A stretch of DNA of 64,000 nt, from the NCBI GenBank assembly GCA_000827495.1, contig KN817580.1, positions 71,549 through 135,548 on the forward strand, read 5' to 3'. This stretch comes from Hypholoma sublateritium FD-334 SS-4. Its lineage: Eukaryota; Basidiomycota; Agaricomycetes; Agaricales; Strophariaceae. This document shows positions 10,811-23,032 of this stretch, in pieces (within the stretch, counting starts at the first letter, position 1; every line of letters starts with the position of its first letter). The notes below the pieces were generated by a model. That model saw nothing but the letters and a program-made list of their open reading frames with translations, had not been told where the DNA came from and made no database searches. A program made the translations under genes and the position numbers.

Positions 10811-13800
10811 CAAGACTTATTCTGTCGAGCGGTTAGAGGAAAGTTTGTCTTCTGGACACCACGGCTAGAAAAGAAAGAACGGTCGTTATTTTCCGTTTCA
10901 CCCCGTAACGGCGTGAGATTTGTACCTGCATGGTGTTACCACAAAGGTTTGGTTGTTCGCTCCACTGATAAATGCCGAAGTGGTTTATTCGTTTCGACGA
11001 TACATTCGGTCCAAGATTGTATGTAGTCCAAACCATCTAGGACGGTGGAAGGTATACATATGCGGAGTTCTGTGCTAAACATCCTTCGTTTAGATAAACA
11101 GGACTCGTAAACTGGTCGGAATCAGGAAGGAATACATACACAACTTGACACATTCGACTGAACCGCGCCGGTTTGATTCTGTCATTTTGGTCACGTCTAA
11201 ATGCAGATGCCAAATAAATGACAGGAATGACCGCTTACCGTCGACATAACACCTTGCAACTGCACGCCGTTGACCTCATAGACGCTGATGTAATATCTTG
11301 GGGCTGTATGCCGTTCACCTCGTTAGGTGCGAACATTGCAAAGAGGAGAATTGCCTGCGTTTGTCCCGTACGTTGTAAATGTTGGCCAGGTTTTAATGTT
11401 TATGCATTAACGTGGTAATTGTTCCATAGAACTCAGGGATTCGATGGTGCTAGGCCGATACCTGAAAGACGTTAAACGCTAAGGCCACTCAGCTGCATAA
11501 ACTCAGAATGAAGTATGACTAACGGAGGCGTTGTCCAGCCAGGGCGTTGCAAAGCACAAGCACAAGACTAATCCAAAAGGGCTGTACAGTCGAAGAATTG
11601 TCGACGGAGTCTGCGCAAACAATTAGAGGAAACATTAGCTCTGCACCCCTCGTAATAATCATAGGTACGTTACAGCAATATCCTCAGACTCGGTGTGTTA
11701 AGGGCAAATCCCATGGAGATCACGCTTTGTGCTCACAGTCAATCTCTTGCGAACGTAGAATCAGGGATAGATCAATAGCGAAGGGAATACTAGGATAAGG
11801 ATTCATTTCAGAACATGGAAGACAGAAGTAAGTTAAAGCAGACTATAGCACACCTTTACGCAACTCTAACCGTCAGGTTCATCCCAGACAAACTGTCTGC
11901 TAGATATAAGGAACGTCGTTGTAAGTGCAGCAGTAGTGACACACTGACTTCTGTTCTCAGATACCTTGTTTCGAAAGAGATTCGTTCCTCCGCAGATTTT
12001 GTCGGACTCCGTGCAAGCTGTATTTGCATTTGGCGAGGAATCACGAACTATCCGAGACTAAGGCGGCGGTTCAGTCAGTAAAGCATCCTTGACACTGAGC
12101 GGATGGTGCTAACGTCTTCTGTCCTTCTATCTTGATCTACACATAGGGCCAACTTCGCCCCCAATACAAGGGGTAACTCAACACATTTGCGGACTGCTAG
12201 TCCATAAAAACTGTCAGTATTTGCGGTCAGATGATTGCCCATTGGAAGTGTCGGGTGCTCACCGACTGGACTAACAACAAACACACAGCTTCCCCAATGG
12301 CGCACGGTGGCTGCCTCGTCCTGTCGTCCCTGCCGCCGACGAAGCCACTGTCCCGAGCGCTGGCTGCTCAAGGGTAACTCGCTTTCTGTTCCAATAGAAT
12401 TGCACGCCCGAAGTTCGGCCTGCGAAGGTTTACATGGATATCAACAAGATTTTCCGCCAGCAACAACCCGGTTGAAGGTTTGAGACTCACATTTCAATGC
12501 CCATGCATGGTTGAATCTACCACTGTCCGTATGTTTCCGTTTCCATCTCTGTTTTGATCTTCAATTCTTTGATTTATGTAGCTGCGTCGAGTCCGTTCGA
12601 ATGTAGTCGACGCCGTTGGATTTATAGCTGCGAATACGCTAGTTTGAGGCGTAGCGTAGCATCCAAACATGTGGTGAACAAAACCTTGGTGCACTTCATT
12701 TGGTTTGAACCAATGGGAATGTATCGTGCTAACAGATTTAATTTGCATAGTAGACTTGCGTGAAAAGCGAGAGACCTGCGCACCTTGGTGGCGACGAACC
12801 ATTCAAAGTTCCAACGGATGAATGGGGTCGCGATTGCGAAATCTTCGCTCCTTCGCATTGCGAGATAAGTTGTGAGTAGCTTATTACCAAACAATTTGGT
12901 AGGTATTCAGCTGGGGTGGCTCTTGTACGATGGCACTTGGTTGTTGTAGTCTGCAAGTTTTTGTGTCGCATTCTCGAGAAAGGATTGGGATTGATCAACA
13001 GGCTAGTGACATGAACCCTTACCTCCTCATCTTATAGCTGGACATATATATGGCTTCAGCTGAGGGAAGAAATCCTCCAACTCGGGTGAGATAATAAGTG
13101 TGTTGAATAACTTGACGGACCACACATAGCCTTCATTAATTCCAAGCCACCCTTCCTGGTAATTGAACGTATAAATTGGCTTCGAATGCTTGGAATGGTT
13201 CATGCTCATGACGAGATAAGTAGATGGCTGAGTTTCGACAAATAAATGCTCAGTAGGTTAAACTTACAGAGCAACGCTCGTTCATAATTACCATCATGTG
13301 ATTTAACCGCCATTGCCTGGCATTGGCAGCGCGATTCTTCTTCGAGATGGATCTTCATAAATTTCACTGATATCAAAAAGCCTTTCCGAATTACTAATTT
13401 GTATCAAAAGAGTCAGTCCGAATCATAATTTTTACTTGGGAATTCACTTCACTGTATCAATTCTGAGCAAATTTCAGCAGATTAAAAAATGGAACTGATT
13501 AGAAGGCCGACCAGCGATACTATGATTACCGCAGGGCGTTCGATGGCAACTTCCAAATACGTCGATAAAAAACACTGTTCGAAAAATAAATATCTATCAT
13601 CACGAAGTGTTTGACACGCGGAATAATTTATGAGGGAGGGCCCCAAGAGGGCCCATTATTCAAAAATGATTTAGAAGAGGGCTTGCTGATTGTTGCCGAT
13701 TAGATAAGGGATATGCTGTAAGATAACCGGCAACGTGACAGTGGGATATGTGACGCCGGCTCTATTTATTAGCTAAACTTTTCATGAGTTGACAGAACGG

Positions 13801-13965
13801 ACGGCCCGGCGATTTGACAGTTCAAGGTCCGCCGTGACTTGAGCAAGCCTCTCGCAAGCATATATTCAAGTTATAAGATCGACTATCATCTTGTAGTATT
13901 TGGTCTGAGAAGGAGACTATCTCGCAAGCCTCTCGAGCCTCTTCACTGAGCGTCCGCAAATACAT
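10811..13965. other. Intergenic, 3.2 kb, no convincing gene
   Basis: Only short frames on both strands, none with a recognisable domain, signal peptide or consistent splice pattern. The last 400 bp is presumably the promoter of the HET gene at 13966. An antisense 60-aa frame at 13027-13209 has a good ATG but nothing identifiable. Confidence 0.5.
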
Positions 13966-16117
13966 ATGGGTGATATCCTCCTAACAGCTCTCCAAGGGTT
14001 TATTCGCCTTCACGCTACTCCGGGTGAGCATTGTATCGTGTACCTTCCATCGTATACACCGGATCTCACCATTCGTGGCTAAGTAGTACCTACCGCCGAG
14101 ACCTGTAATACCAACGGTGACGATTCCTCCCATATTTCGAAAGAAACTTATATATCTGTAAACACAGGTAACTCATCGTCTCAATTGAATTCGGAAGCCC
14201 AAACCCTTATTATTGCTCTGCAAAACTTCGTTTCTTCAACCATCCTTAGCCACCCACACAATAATGAAGCAGAAAGGCGTAATAGAAGCGAGTGTACGTT
14301 CACACAAGGAATCATCCTGCATAAAGTCAAGGATTGACATACCAGGTTTCTTGATAGCAGGTGGACTTGTTCTTTTGGGCTCTGCTCATTCTTGCCAAAG
14401 TCCGGATCGATGGGATATTCTTAGCTCCCCGACCGATTCCAACGATCATTCAAAATCTAGCATGGACATTGATTCTTCTGAATCGGTGCAGTCTCTGCCA
14501 ATGGACATGAACAAGTCTAGTCAGTCGGACACATGGAACTTGCCGTCCAATTTGAGGAAAGCTCTGAGGAAACACGTCCATGACCAAATGCCCATTCGCC
14601 TCTTGTCGTTTCTCCCAGATGGATCTGAAATGGAACTTGTAGAAAGAAATGAAGTATTTCACCGAATTGTACGCGACATCAAAACGCATCTCAACCAAGC
14701 TACTTATGAAGAGATGATCTACGACAAATCCTTGGCGTCGACAGGAAACCAGCAGATAACTCTCGCCGACGCCGAAGAGTCCATAATCTTGACGTTGGTG
14801 CAAAAACATACTAGATACGCGATCCTCTCACACACATGGATCCGCAACGAAATCGGGGAAGTGGAATACAAGGATTGGAAAACGCGCACAAGCAAAGGAG
14901 CAGGGTACGAGAAGCTCCGAATATTTTGCGAGATCGCTGCGCGACAACATGGAGTTACCTACGCATGGATGGACAGTGTCTGCATCAACAAAGAAAGTAG
15001 CTCCGAACTAGACGAATCTATCCGTTCTATGTATCAATGGTACCGCGATGCCTATATCTGCCTCACCTTTCTCGCAGACACCACATCGATTGCAAATATG
15101 CGATATGACGACTGGTTTAGGCGCGGGTGGACGCTCCAAGAACTTTTGGCGCCACCTCGACTCAAATTCCACGACAAAAATTGGGATCCTCTTACCAGTG
15201 CCGATAACGATAAATGCAACTCCGAAGTCAAAGATGCAATCGAAGCGGCGACACATATCACCTCGCATGAGCTGATATCTTTCACGTCTGGCTACGAACA
15301 ACTGTCGGATAACATCATTCCTATCTCGAGGCGGATGTTGTGGGCTGCCAACAGGGAAGTGACCCGCGGTGAGGATACGGCATACTCCCTGATGGGTATC
15401 TTTGGTGTCAGTCTTTCAATCGCTTACGGAGAAGGTGCCGAGCGAGCATTTTTCCGGCTCGTTAAGAAAATATTGAATTCTGTCGCGGAAGTTTGGGATA
15501 TCTTCAACTGCGCCGGACCGCTTCAATCCGACTGTCAATCATATCATTCTCGCGTCATTCCCTCCAGCCCTAGGAATTACCTACATCGCTCTACCTTATT
15601 TAACGACCTGGACTACGGAGTGTCAAACACCCCACGGGAACCGATCACACTCACGCATCTTGGGTTACGAGTGCGATTGTTATTGATTCCTGCTGCGGAA
15701 CTCTCTACCCAATTATATATTCCATTTGGGCAATATTCTGGGACGGTCACTGCCCACCTCCGGGGCTCCATTGGTCTGGCTCGGACCTATAACCTTCTGG
15801 ATAGGAAAGCCTTCTATACTTCTGCAAGGGATCGACGGAGGAGTACGCATATCACCGTCGCATTTGGGATACTTAATTTCGTGGAGGATAACGATACCGT
15901 ATCGATCCCCGGAAATAGTCTAGCATTCGGGTTTTGGTTTTACAACGCAGTGGGGGGACAACTGACTTCAAGTAAAGGCCGAAAACAAGTCATGAAGACT
16001 GACAAACCAATCGTTTTCCAGCTCGCATACAATCGTACTTACTCTCAATACATGAGCACGATTGACAAAAAAGATCTCAAAAAGGAGGGTATGGAATTGA
16101 TGAGCTTGTATCTGTAA
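13966..16117 (+). CDS. HET-domain protein (heterokaryon-incompatibility type)
   Basis: The main exon runs to 16117. Comparison with the paralogue at 38487-40658 shows two upstream exons, 13966-14023 (MGDILLTALQGFIRLH) and 14168-14291 (ending in the EAERRNR segment). The third exon most simply starts at 14401, giving 632 aa; using donor 14294 and acceptor 14360 instead gives 646 aa. The HET domain spans roughly residues 180-340 with the landmark blocks SHTWI, AWMDSVCINK, MYQWYRDA, RRGWTLQELLAP and the later SLMGIFGVSLSIAYGEG. HET domains are found in fungal allorecognition proteins that trigger cell death; many other fungal HET proteins have unknown partners. The C-terminal half is a beta-rich region shared with the paralogue. 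Two convergent neighbours on the minus strand (16.4-20.0 kb) carry a shared repeat motif. Confidence 0.85.
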
Positions 16118-16425
16118 TGTACCAATCTCGGCGACATGTATCGATAGATTTATATATATATATATGTTTGTAAATTCAACCGCCTACTTCTTGTGAATTA
16201 CCTGAGGAGGTGTAGGAAGCGAAATTATCTAAAACGCCCAGATGGGTACAACAGTCCCATATAAACTCGCCTTCATCATTCATATTGGTGACAATGTGGG
16301 CAGTGGGCACCACAGCCTCCAATGGGAATTTCACTATTTCAGTCAATATTAAGTAGGCGGAGCTGACAGCCTGTTTCATAGAAATACATAACATAATTCT
16401 CCCTATGTGCTATTTTATCTTTTGT

Positions 16426-17989
16426 TTATCTACCGTAGTAATATCTAACACTATTATCGTTATGAGAATCGCGGTAGGTGATGGTCGTTGTATTCCCCCC
16501 GCCGTTATGAACATGTACCGGACCACCTCCAATAGACACTCCAGTGCCCTCCAGATTGTCAAAGGACATGGGGCTGTAACTCTGTGGGCTACTAGGAGCT
16601 GTTGGCGGCGGATTTCCGTTTCCAAAGGGGTCGTCACGACGAGAGGATCGTTTTCGATCATGATCCTTCTTTCTCTTGAACTCCAATGCTTGCTCCTGCT
16701 TCTCTGCCTCCATTTGAAGCTTGCCTGCTTCAAGTATCGCCTGTTGTCTGTCCTCGAGTTCAAATTGGTGCTGATATTTCTTGTGCAAAGCACGCGCAAC
16801 GGCAGCAGAATCATCTTCATTCATCCTAGAGCATGTCATTGAAGGCACGTCGGACCTATGGCCCCGAAGATGTTCCTGTTCACCGTGCGTACTGGGCGGC
16901 AAATAAGGAAGATCATTGTACTCTTGCTCTGCTTGTCTCAATTGGTCTCGCTCGTCCCATCGTTCGTCCTCAAGCTTTTTGAGCCTGGCGGCCTGTGCTG
17001 CCCGAAGATCGGCTTTAGTGCTACTGGACATAGGAAAAGGAAATTCAGGCTGGATCGTGGGCATTGCGGTATGTTGGGAGTGTTCGCCGAACGTGACAGG
17101 AATGGGCATAGACATGCTGGGCAGAAATACAGAACTGTACGGATTGTGAGGTTGAATCCCGTCGTTGTGAATATGCAGGCTCTCAAGGTTGGAAGCTACC
17201 GACCCTACTGCTTTGATACTGACGAGGGCCTCTTCAGTCTTCCGAGCATCATCCATCTGTTCATCCTCTAGTTCCTTCTCCCTCTTCGCGAATAATTCTT
17301 GTAGTAATCCATGGATCGATTGTTGCGCTGGTCCCTTCAGGTACAGCAGATTGGAAATCAGTCATGATTATCGGACTTGAACAAAACAAACCCCGAGTCT
17401 CGTTATCCATTGCTGAAGCTCGGAGCGGAACACTGCAATCTTTTGGGAGTCTTCATATCGTTTAAGGGGGTTGACACGTCGATATAATTTGCCGTTGGCT
17501 TTCTTCTGAAAGAAAACACGTATATTTTGGAGTTGCCTACAGTACTGATCAGCGAGGACCACGACGTGTGGAATTTGAAATTGGGAGATAACCAACCATG
17601 CCAGCTTTGGAGCATCTTCCTCCATATCTAGGGCAACTATAGTTTGACGATCCACTTGCGCAATGCCTTTGTGGATTATTAGATAGACAAGGCCACATCC
17701 GTCGAGTGCCAAATTCACAAATTCTGTGTCTTTGGCAATGTCTTCGTCGTCCTATTTGGAAAAACACTTAGTGCTCGGAGGAACGACAGATCTATCAGTT
17801 AAAACCCACTTGAGTGATCTTGAAGATGTCAATTGCGATTGTTGCACAATCCTTGAGGACGGCCGGTGGGGCTTGCCCGTTGCTAACACTGCGCAGTTTA
17901 TTCTGCACAGCTATAATCGAGGCGTCCATTGGCAGGCGGTTTAATGTGGGGGGTAAGCCTGTCTTCTTATTGCGAGATTTAGTGTCCAT
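16426..17989 (-). CDS. Helical-bundle (MCD/HeLo-like) N-terminus, coiled coil, C-terminal Asn/Tyr motif
   Basis: Four exons join in phase: 17989-17810, 17751-17597, 17536-17392 and 17334-16426, giving 462 aa. The third intron boundary (17537-17596) is a 60-nt in-frame stretch with GT-AG ends and could be retained. Residues 1-160 resemble the agaricomycete MCD/HeLo-like adaptor bundle: IAIDIFKITQ, then an N/DxED-type turn, LVYLII, and the basic FQKKANGKLYRRVN segment ending in a helix before LG. This fold is found at the N-terminus of fungal cell-death and NLR-like proteins. Residues 165-400 are charged and coiled-coil (KKLEDERWDERDQLRQAEQE). The last 35 residues turn Gly/Asn/Thr rich and end in SHNDNSVRYYY at 451-460. 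That motif recurs in the neighbour at 18512-19974. Domain name is by resemblance only. Confidence 0.7.
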
Positions 17990-18511
17990 CTAGGTCATGA
18001 ACAGGGCTCGCGGAAGTGTTGTGGTTACACAGTCGCTCACTGTATAAGTGGTGGTGATAAGTAGGAGAGTGACAGTTAATAGCTACACAAGTACAACAGC
18101 CCTAGTAAGACGCAAATGATCCTCAACAGGTCAAGCTGTGTAGAATGCTGTGTGGAACTGCTATCCAAGACGTTATCTAGATGCTCACTGGTACATAGCC
18201 TTGCTCTCACGAGTACACATACACAGAAAAACTGAATTGCAGTTATGCACGAATAGGCCGTTGCTTACGATCGAGTTGTTCATAACCACTGCAAATATTT
18301 GGAAAAGTGTGCACTGACCGCCACGTTGCTTAGGCGAGTATGTACATGGGGCCGCGATGCGTACATATTTAGCTACTTTGGAATAAAAGAACATGCAAGA
18401 CGGAGAAAATATCTGTAATCAGCGGCGGAATTTCTTGCCCAGGCCTTTGAACTTCAATTTTGCTGAGGTCAACAGTGGGTGAATACCAGTCAGAACTGAG
18501 TATTAATGCGT
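17990..18511. other. Intergenic spacer
   Basis: The 520-bp gap between two minus-strand genes that share a C-terminal motif. It holds the 3' end of the 18.5-20.0 kb gene and the promoter of the 16.4-18.0 kb gene. No reading frame of interest. Confidence 0.5.
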
Positions 18512-19974
18512 TCACGCACGTTCGGGAGGTGTAATTGTTTGGAAAGATTGGTCGTTGAAGGAATCTTTAATCAGGGTATTACTTGTGTTCCCCGATCCTA
18601 TGTTCGAAACGTGATGGCTATCGTCGTATTTCGTGTAAGGACCATTAAAAGTGTTGAACACGGGCGCGTTCGGAGAAGTGAGGGCAGCAGACCCGAATGC
18701 GGCCGTGGCGGAATTTTCTGGATATATTTGAGAGGGACGTGACTGCCAGGAGGCTCGAGCCTGATCCATAACGTATCCGTCAGCCTTATCTTCAGAGAGA
18801 GAAGGAGTGCTGTTAGAATGCTGTGGGATACTGCCGTTCATCATTCCATTCTGGGTATTAATATGCGAAGTGTCGTATGCTGGTTCTTGAGGAGCAGATT
18901 TAGACTGAGAAAAGCTAGGTCGAGTTGAAGGATCTTCCAGGGACAGGTGTGCCAATCCGTGTCGAACATTTACTGGATCCGTTGGCCGATGTGCGTATGT
19001 TTGCATTTCCTCTTCTGAGTCGTTGCTATCGTCGCTCCCTTCTTCGGCATAGTCGCCATATTTTCCATGAGGATTGCTAGTAGGAGTAAATGCTGTTTCT
19101 TTCGCGACTTCGCGCATCAGTGTATCCATAGCTTGCTGCATATTAGGGCCCATACTTGCAACTTGCCCGGGAACGAAACTTGCACTAGAGCTACTGCTCG
19201 TGTCTGCGCGCACATATGGTGGGGGTGATTGAGAGTGAGCTGTGTTAATGGAAGTTGCATGCGGCCCCGTACTGGATGCGGTTCGACCTGACAAATTGTC
19301 TGCCTCGCCAAGTAAGTTATATTGGTCGAAGATGTGGGGAGGGACTCACATAGTCTGCGTTGAGGAATCGCTTGCGGTCCAACATTAGGGTTTCTAACTC
19401 TCAAATGCTCAGAAAACGGTACATCTGCGATATTTCAAAGATATGTCTGGACAGACTCTTTAAAACAAGCGTACTGTAAGCCCGGGAATTATCGTTATAA
19501 GAGCTTTCCACATTGTTGTTGGTGAAGTTGAAAGAATCATGGTTATTGATTGTGCTCCCTGGTGAAGGATTATATCCGCTTCCCAGAGCAGGGTGTACCG
19601 ACGGCGGTGGAAAGTATGCACCAACAGGGTAATGCCCTGTAATAACTTTTAGTGAGTCTTATGCTTCGAGGGATAGCCGAAATTGTCACCTTCTGCGGCA
19701 GACGACCTCTGAACTTCAGGTGGCCGCTGGTCGCGTTGGTTATCTAAAGCATCGTTGCTGTTATTCGTAATCCATTGACGAGTGGGGTCTCCTCGTTCTC
19801 ACAGTATCTCTCTGAGTTGTCATTGTACGAGCCAAGAGTTGTATTATTCGTGGTGTTGAAGGAGTTCACATTGCTTGTGTGGCGACTTCGATCGAATACC
19901 GTATAGTTGCCATTTACAACAGTGAACTCGCCACCGTTGATTTTGACGTCCGTGGCCCCCTGAAAAAAAGTCAT
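18512..19974 (-). CDS. Low-complexity protein with three copies of a SxNDxS amyloid-like motif
   Basis: Five exons join with phase kept at each junction: 19974-19803, 19743-19690, 19636-19475, 19424-19350 and 19287-18512, giving 412 aa. The start chosen is the ATG just before FFQGATDVKINGGEF; an intron acceptor (TTTTTTCAG) overlaps it, so a further upstream exon is possible. Residues 4-25 match a Gly-rich beta motif (GAxxVxIxGGxFxxVxGN) that I associate with N-termini of agaricomycete NLR-like and orphan proteins. Three degenerate repeats follow: GSYNDNSERYY near residues 48-58, SSYNDNSRAYS near 121-131 and DSFNDQSFQTI at 397-407. Each is preceded by an Asn/Thr-rich strand of 10-12 residues. 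The remainder is Ser/Pro rich with an acidic patch near residue 225. No enzyme domain. The neighbour at 16426-17989 ends in the same motif. Confidence 0.7.
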
Positions 19975-20504
19975 GGAATAGCTCGTCCTATGAGCACCTG
20001 CTGTTGCTGTATATCTGAAGAATGTGGTGGACAAAGGAGAAGTGCTATGTAGGCGATGTCGCTGGATTTCACAGCAATCGCCGACATCTATTGAAGCCCG
20101 TGGGAGGCATCAGTTCGTAGGAGAATCACGGGACCCTTGACGGTGATCTAGTAGAGTCCAGACGACGAGCACAGCAATGAGCAGAGCATAGCCGTAATAC
20201 GAAATCGGCTGATTAATTCAGTCAGTTCACGTTGTTAATGATGTCTAAATGCCTTCAACAATGACCTGCTGACCTTCTGTTCAAGTTTTCAAAAAACAAT
20301 TTCATATAACTGGCGTCAGAGTATCCATCATATTTCCTGCCTCAGCAAAAATGTAGACAGGCACATGCACGAGTATTCAGAAATCCTGTAACATTTACAC
20401 CAATAAATTTTGTTCGATAGCACTCACTACTCTTGTACATCCGACATTGCTAGGCCAGCCATTTGAATCAACACAATCAAAACAATCGTAAAGGTTGCCC
20501 TGAA
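19975..20504. other. Intergenic spacer
   Basis: 530 bp between two minus-strand genes. It probably contains the promoter, and possibly a 5' exon, of the motif-repeat gene. The minus-strand frame is open as far as 20034 upstream of the chosen ATG. Confidence 0.4.
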
Positions 20505-21944
20505 TCATAGACTCTTCACACGAAGCGCCGCTTCTGAGCCGGCCCATCGCCCAGCCGCTTTCTGCTCGCCAATATAGTGTTGTCTCTTTTCCAGATCTTC
20601 AGGATGATAGGAGATAAAGAATGAGTTGATGTTTACTTCCAGATCATATACAAAGGGCTCCGAAAGGTAGGTTTGGGGGATCAAGCCCGGGGGAGCGGGT
20701 AAAACCATGGAAAAGGGTACAGAACATACCGTATGCCCACATCGCTGCACCAATCCGATTCGATACCTCAAACACGATTCCAATGATAGGGAGGCCTTCA
20801 AGGAGAGCTGCTGTGAATCCGAATGCTACAGGATACGCCCAATGAGTTGTGAATTAATTCGGATGGCCAAGTGATGAAACACAGGGGAAGAATAGTTTCG
20901 GAATAGATGGGAGAGGGTTATGCGTAGGGAGGGCGGCGAAAGAGAAATAGATGAAGAACAGAATATAGTATCGCCTCCGAGCACCAAAGCATACACTAAA
21001 CCATAAACAAAAGATGCTGGACATACTTCGATAATCCCATTTTCGTTCTTCGACGAATACTGCAATCTGATCATTTTTCATCTTCTTGGCTTCGAAGTAC
21101 TGCAACTGCAGTGAATGAAGAGTTGGTATCCAAAACAAATTCATCACTCACCCGTCGATGCAGATATTTTGATGTTCCTAAAGCTTTGAACCACGCTGAT
21201 GCAAGTGCACCAATAAATGGGTACACGGCGAAGGGAGTCAAAAGGACTGAAATGACTAAATGTTAGACCCTGCATTTATTTGACAAGGTGGACCGACCTC
21301 GTCTGATAACAAATGCACTGACCCATCCTTTTCCTGCTGTCTCTATCCAACTTTCCTTTTCAACCTTCGGTGGAACATTCCATTCTTCCACATACGGCTG
21401 AAAAAAATCGGCAGATTTTCCACGGGATGAAACCGTTTGCGCCCACACGCGATCGCGAGTGATTCGGAGGTTGCGCGAGAGAAAAAAACGAAGGATAAAA
21501 GTAAGCTGAGTGCCAAGGAGCATGATGGCACCATCTAAACGAACAGTGAATGACTACTCCCTGAGTACTGTAAAGATATATAGAGACGCACAGGTGTATA
21601 TATTGAACGGCACTTTGAAACCGAACATCGTATCATGCTGCGAGAGGCCCGTGACTCGGGGGGAGCTGCGTGTAGTAGTCAGATAGTCTCATACATAACT
21701 GAAATGCAGCATACTTCGCTAAAAAGATTTCAATAAATTTCCTCTGTATGCTGAACGTTGCGAGGGCCCAGACGCTTCCGACTATTGCACCTCTTCGCAC
21801 TGCGTGTGCACATTTCACCCATGCGGGTTCCCATAAACTCTTGTCAGTGAAAAGCCTGTATATACCGACGACAACGTAGGATGGTGGAAATTCTAGTCGA
21901 AGGGTTGCGCGCTGTAGGTTTTCAGGGACTGGAGTGAGTGACAT
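20505..21944 (-). CDS. LDS1/LDS2/RRT8-like (EI24-related) multipass membrane protein
   Basis: Seven exons join in phase: 21944-21695, 21612-21592, 21534-21298, 21246-21152, 21105-21027, 20825-20730 and 20596-20505, giving 289 aa. The second exon is only 21 nt and is the least certain. Family-type blocks: LLTPFAVYPFIGALASAWFK, then FEAKKM, and the hallmark FGFTAALLEGLPIIGIVF followed by NRIGAAMWAYDLEK. These match the fungal lipid-droplet/outer-spore-wall family of yeast Lds1, Lds2 and Rrt8, which relate to EI24 proteins. Such proteins sit in the ER or on lipid droplets; a spore-wall role is known only for the yeast members. One intron (20826-21026) is long for this window at 201 nt. The gene is divergently arranged with the peroxiredoxin at 22073. 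Confidence 0.75.
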
Positions 21945-22072
21945 TTTCAAATGATCCAAAGCAACTGAGGTTGATCAACGCCTTGAGCCATGCGTGCGAA
22001 CAGAAATCCGGCTTGTTCGGCAGAATGCCAACGTACATGCCACTGCTCGCTCGGACTTATCCACAACATATC

Positions 22073-23032
22073 ATGAACGATCCACATTCAATCCCAGACG
22101 CTCAATCTATCAGTGAAGCTGCCGAGCTTGAAGTGTTCGGTGCAGAAGGAGAGAAAGTCAAATTTGGCGACCTAATCGAAGACAGAAAGACAATTGTTGT
22201 GTTCATCAGTGCGCGCCGCTGGACACTTTCTTAGAACTTGCTAATAACACCTCATATTCTATAGGGCACTTCTTCTGCGGTGTTCGTATATTATTTCTCT
22301 AACTGTCAAGCACTACATCTAACAAAGTGATTTCATACAAATAACACTAGTTTTGCCAGACTTATGTTGGACAATTGACTTCCACTGTTTCAAAGGAATC
22401 ACTTGATCGAGAAAATGTCCAGATCATTGTAATAGGATGTGGTGACTGGAATCCTATCGCTACCTACAAAGGTACGGGACTGATTCTTCACGGTTTCCTA
22501 TTAAAATAAAATATATTCTTCAGAACTCACTATGTTCCGGGGGCCAATCTACGCCGATCCTTCTCGTACGCTCTATCATACGCTTGGGATGGGCATCGAA
22601 AACCTTGATGGAACACCTAAAGGCGAAATGAGGAAAAGTTATCTCACTCAAGGAGTCGTTAAAAATGCCCTTCAAAGCATATGGGTATGTCACTAGATTT
22701 TACTTCGCCTACGCAGACGCATTTTCCAGTTCCTTATCTCACCTTCCCTGCACAACCAGCGTGGCCCTTTAAAAAACCCTTCTTTGATAGGAAAACAAGG
22801 AAATCTCTCACAACTCGGCGGGGACTTTATATTTGGACCAGGAAATACCTGTTCTTTCGCATCGCGGATGCGTCATACCGAGGACCGTGAGTCAAGTTTG
22901 CTAAATGTATAAATGGGTGCTTCAGCTAAATACGCGAACCTCGTCATATTTAAATACCGCACAGATATGGAGATTAAAGATCTCATGAAGGAGGCGGATG
23001 TCCCATTTCTGAGTCCGAATCATTCTTGGTGA
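22073..23032 (+). CDS. PRXL2-type thioredoxin-like peroxiredoxin (AhpC/TSA family)
   Basis: Exons 22073-22208, 22265-22279, 22351-22471, 22524-22684, 22760-22886 and 22965-23032. Typical blocks: KTIVVFI, RHFFCG, FCQTYVGQL, VIGCGDWNPIATYK, FRGPIYADPSRTLYHTLGM, NLDGTP and GGDFIFGPGNTCSFASRMRH. This is the fungal AhpC/TSA group related to PRXL2/FAM213, a thioredoxin fold with a CxxC-type redox pair, probably a cytosolic redox enzyme. One problem is visible. The CxxC is split by an intron, and the 22279/22351 junction is one nucleotide out of phase with the expected CGxC reading. All other junctions keep phase. The start at 22073 gives the usual family N-terminus; an in-frame ATG exists at 22025. 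The gap to the divergent LDS-like gene is about 130 bp, suggesting a shared promoter. Confidence 0.75.

Noticed and set aside
10422..10868. Plus-strand 148-aa frame
   Set aside because: Antisense of the decayed 7TM paralogue, whose minus-strand reading matches the intact copy.
16405..17271. Several plus-strand frames opposite the 16.4-18.0 kb gene
   Set aside because: The minus-strand reading gives a coherent four-exon protein with coiled coil and family-like N-terminus; the plus frames are Ser/Leu-rich shadows.
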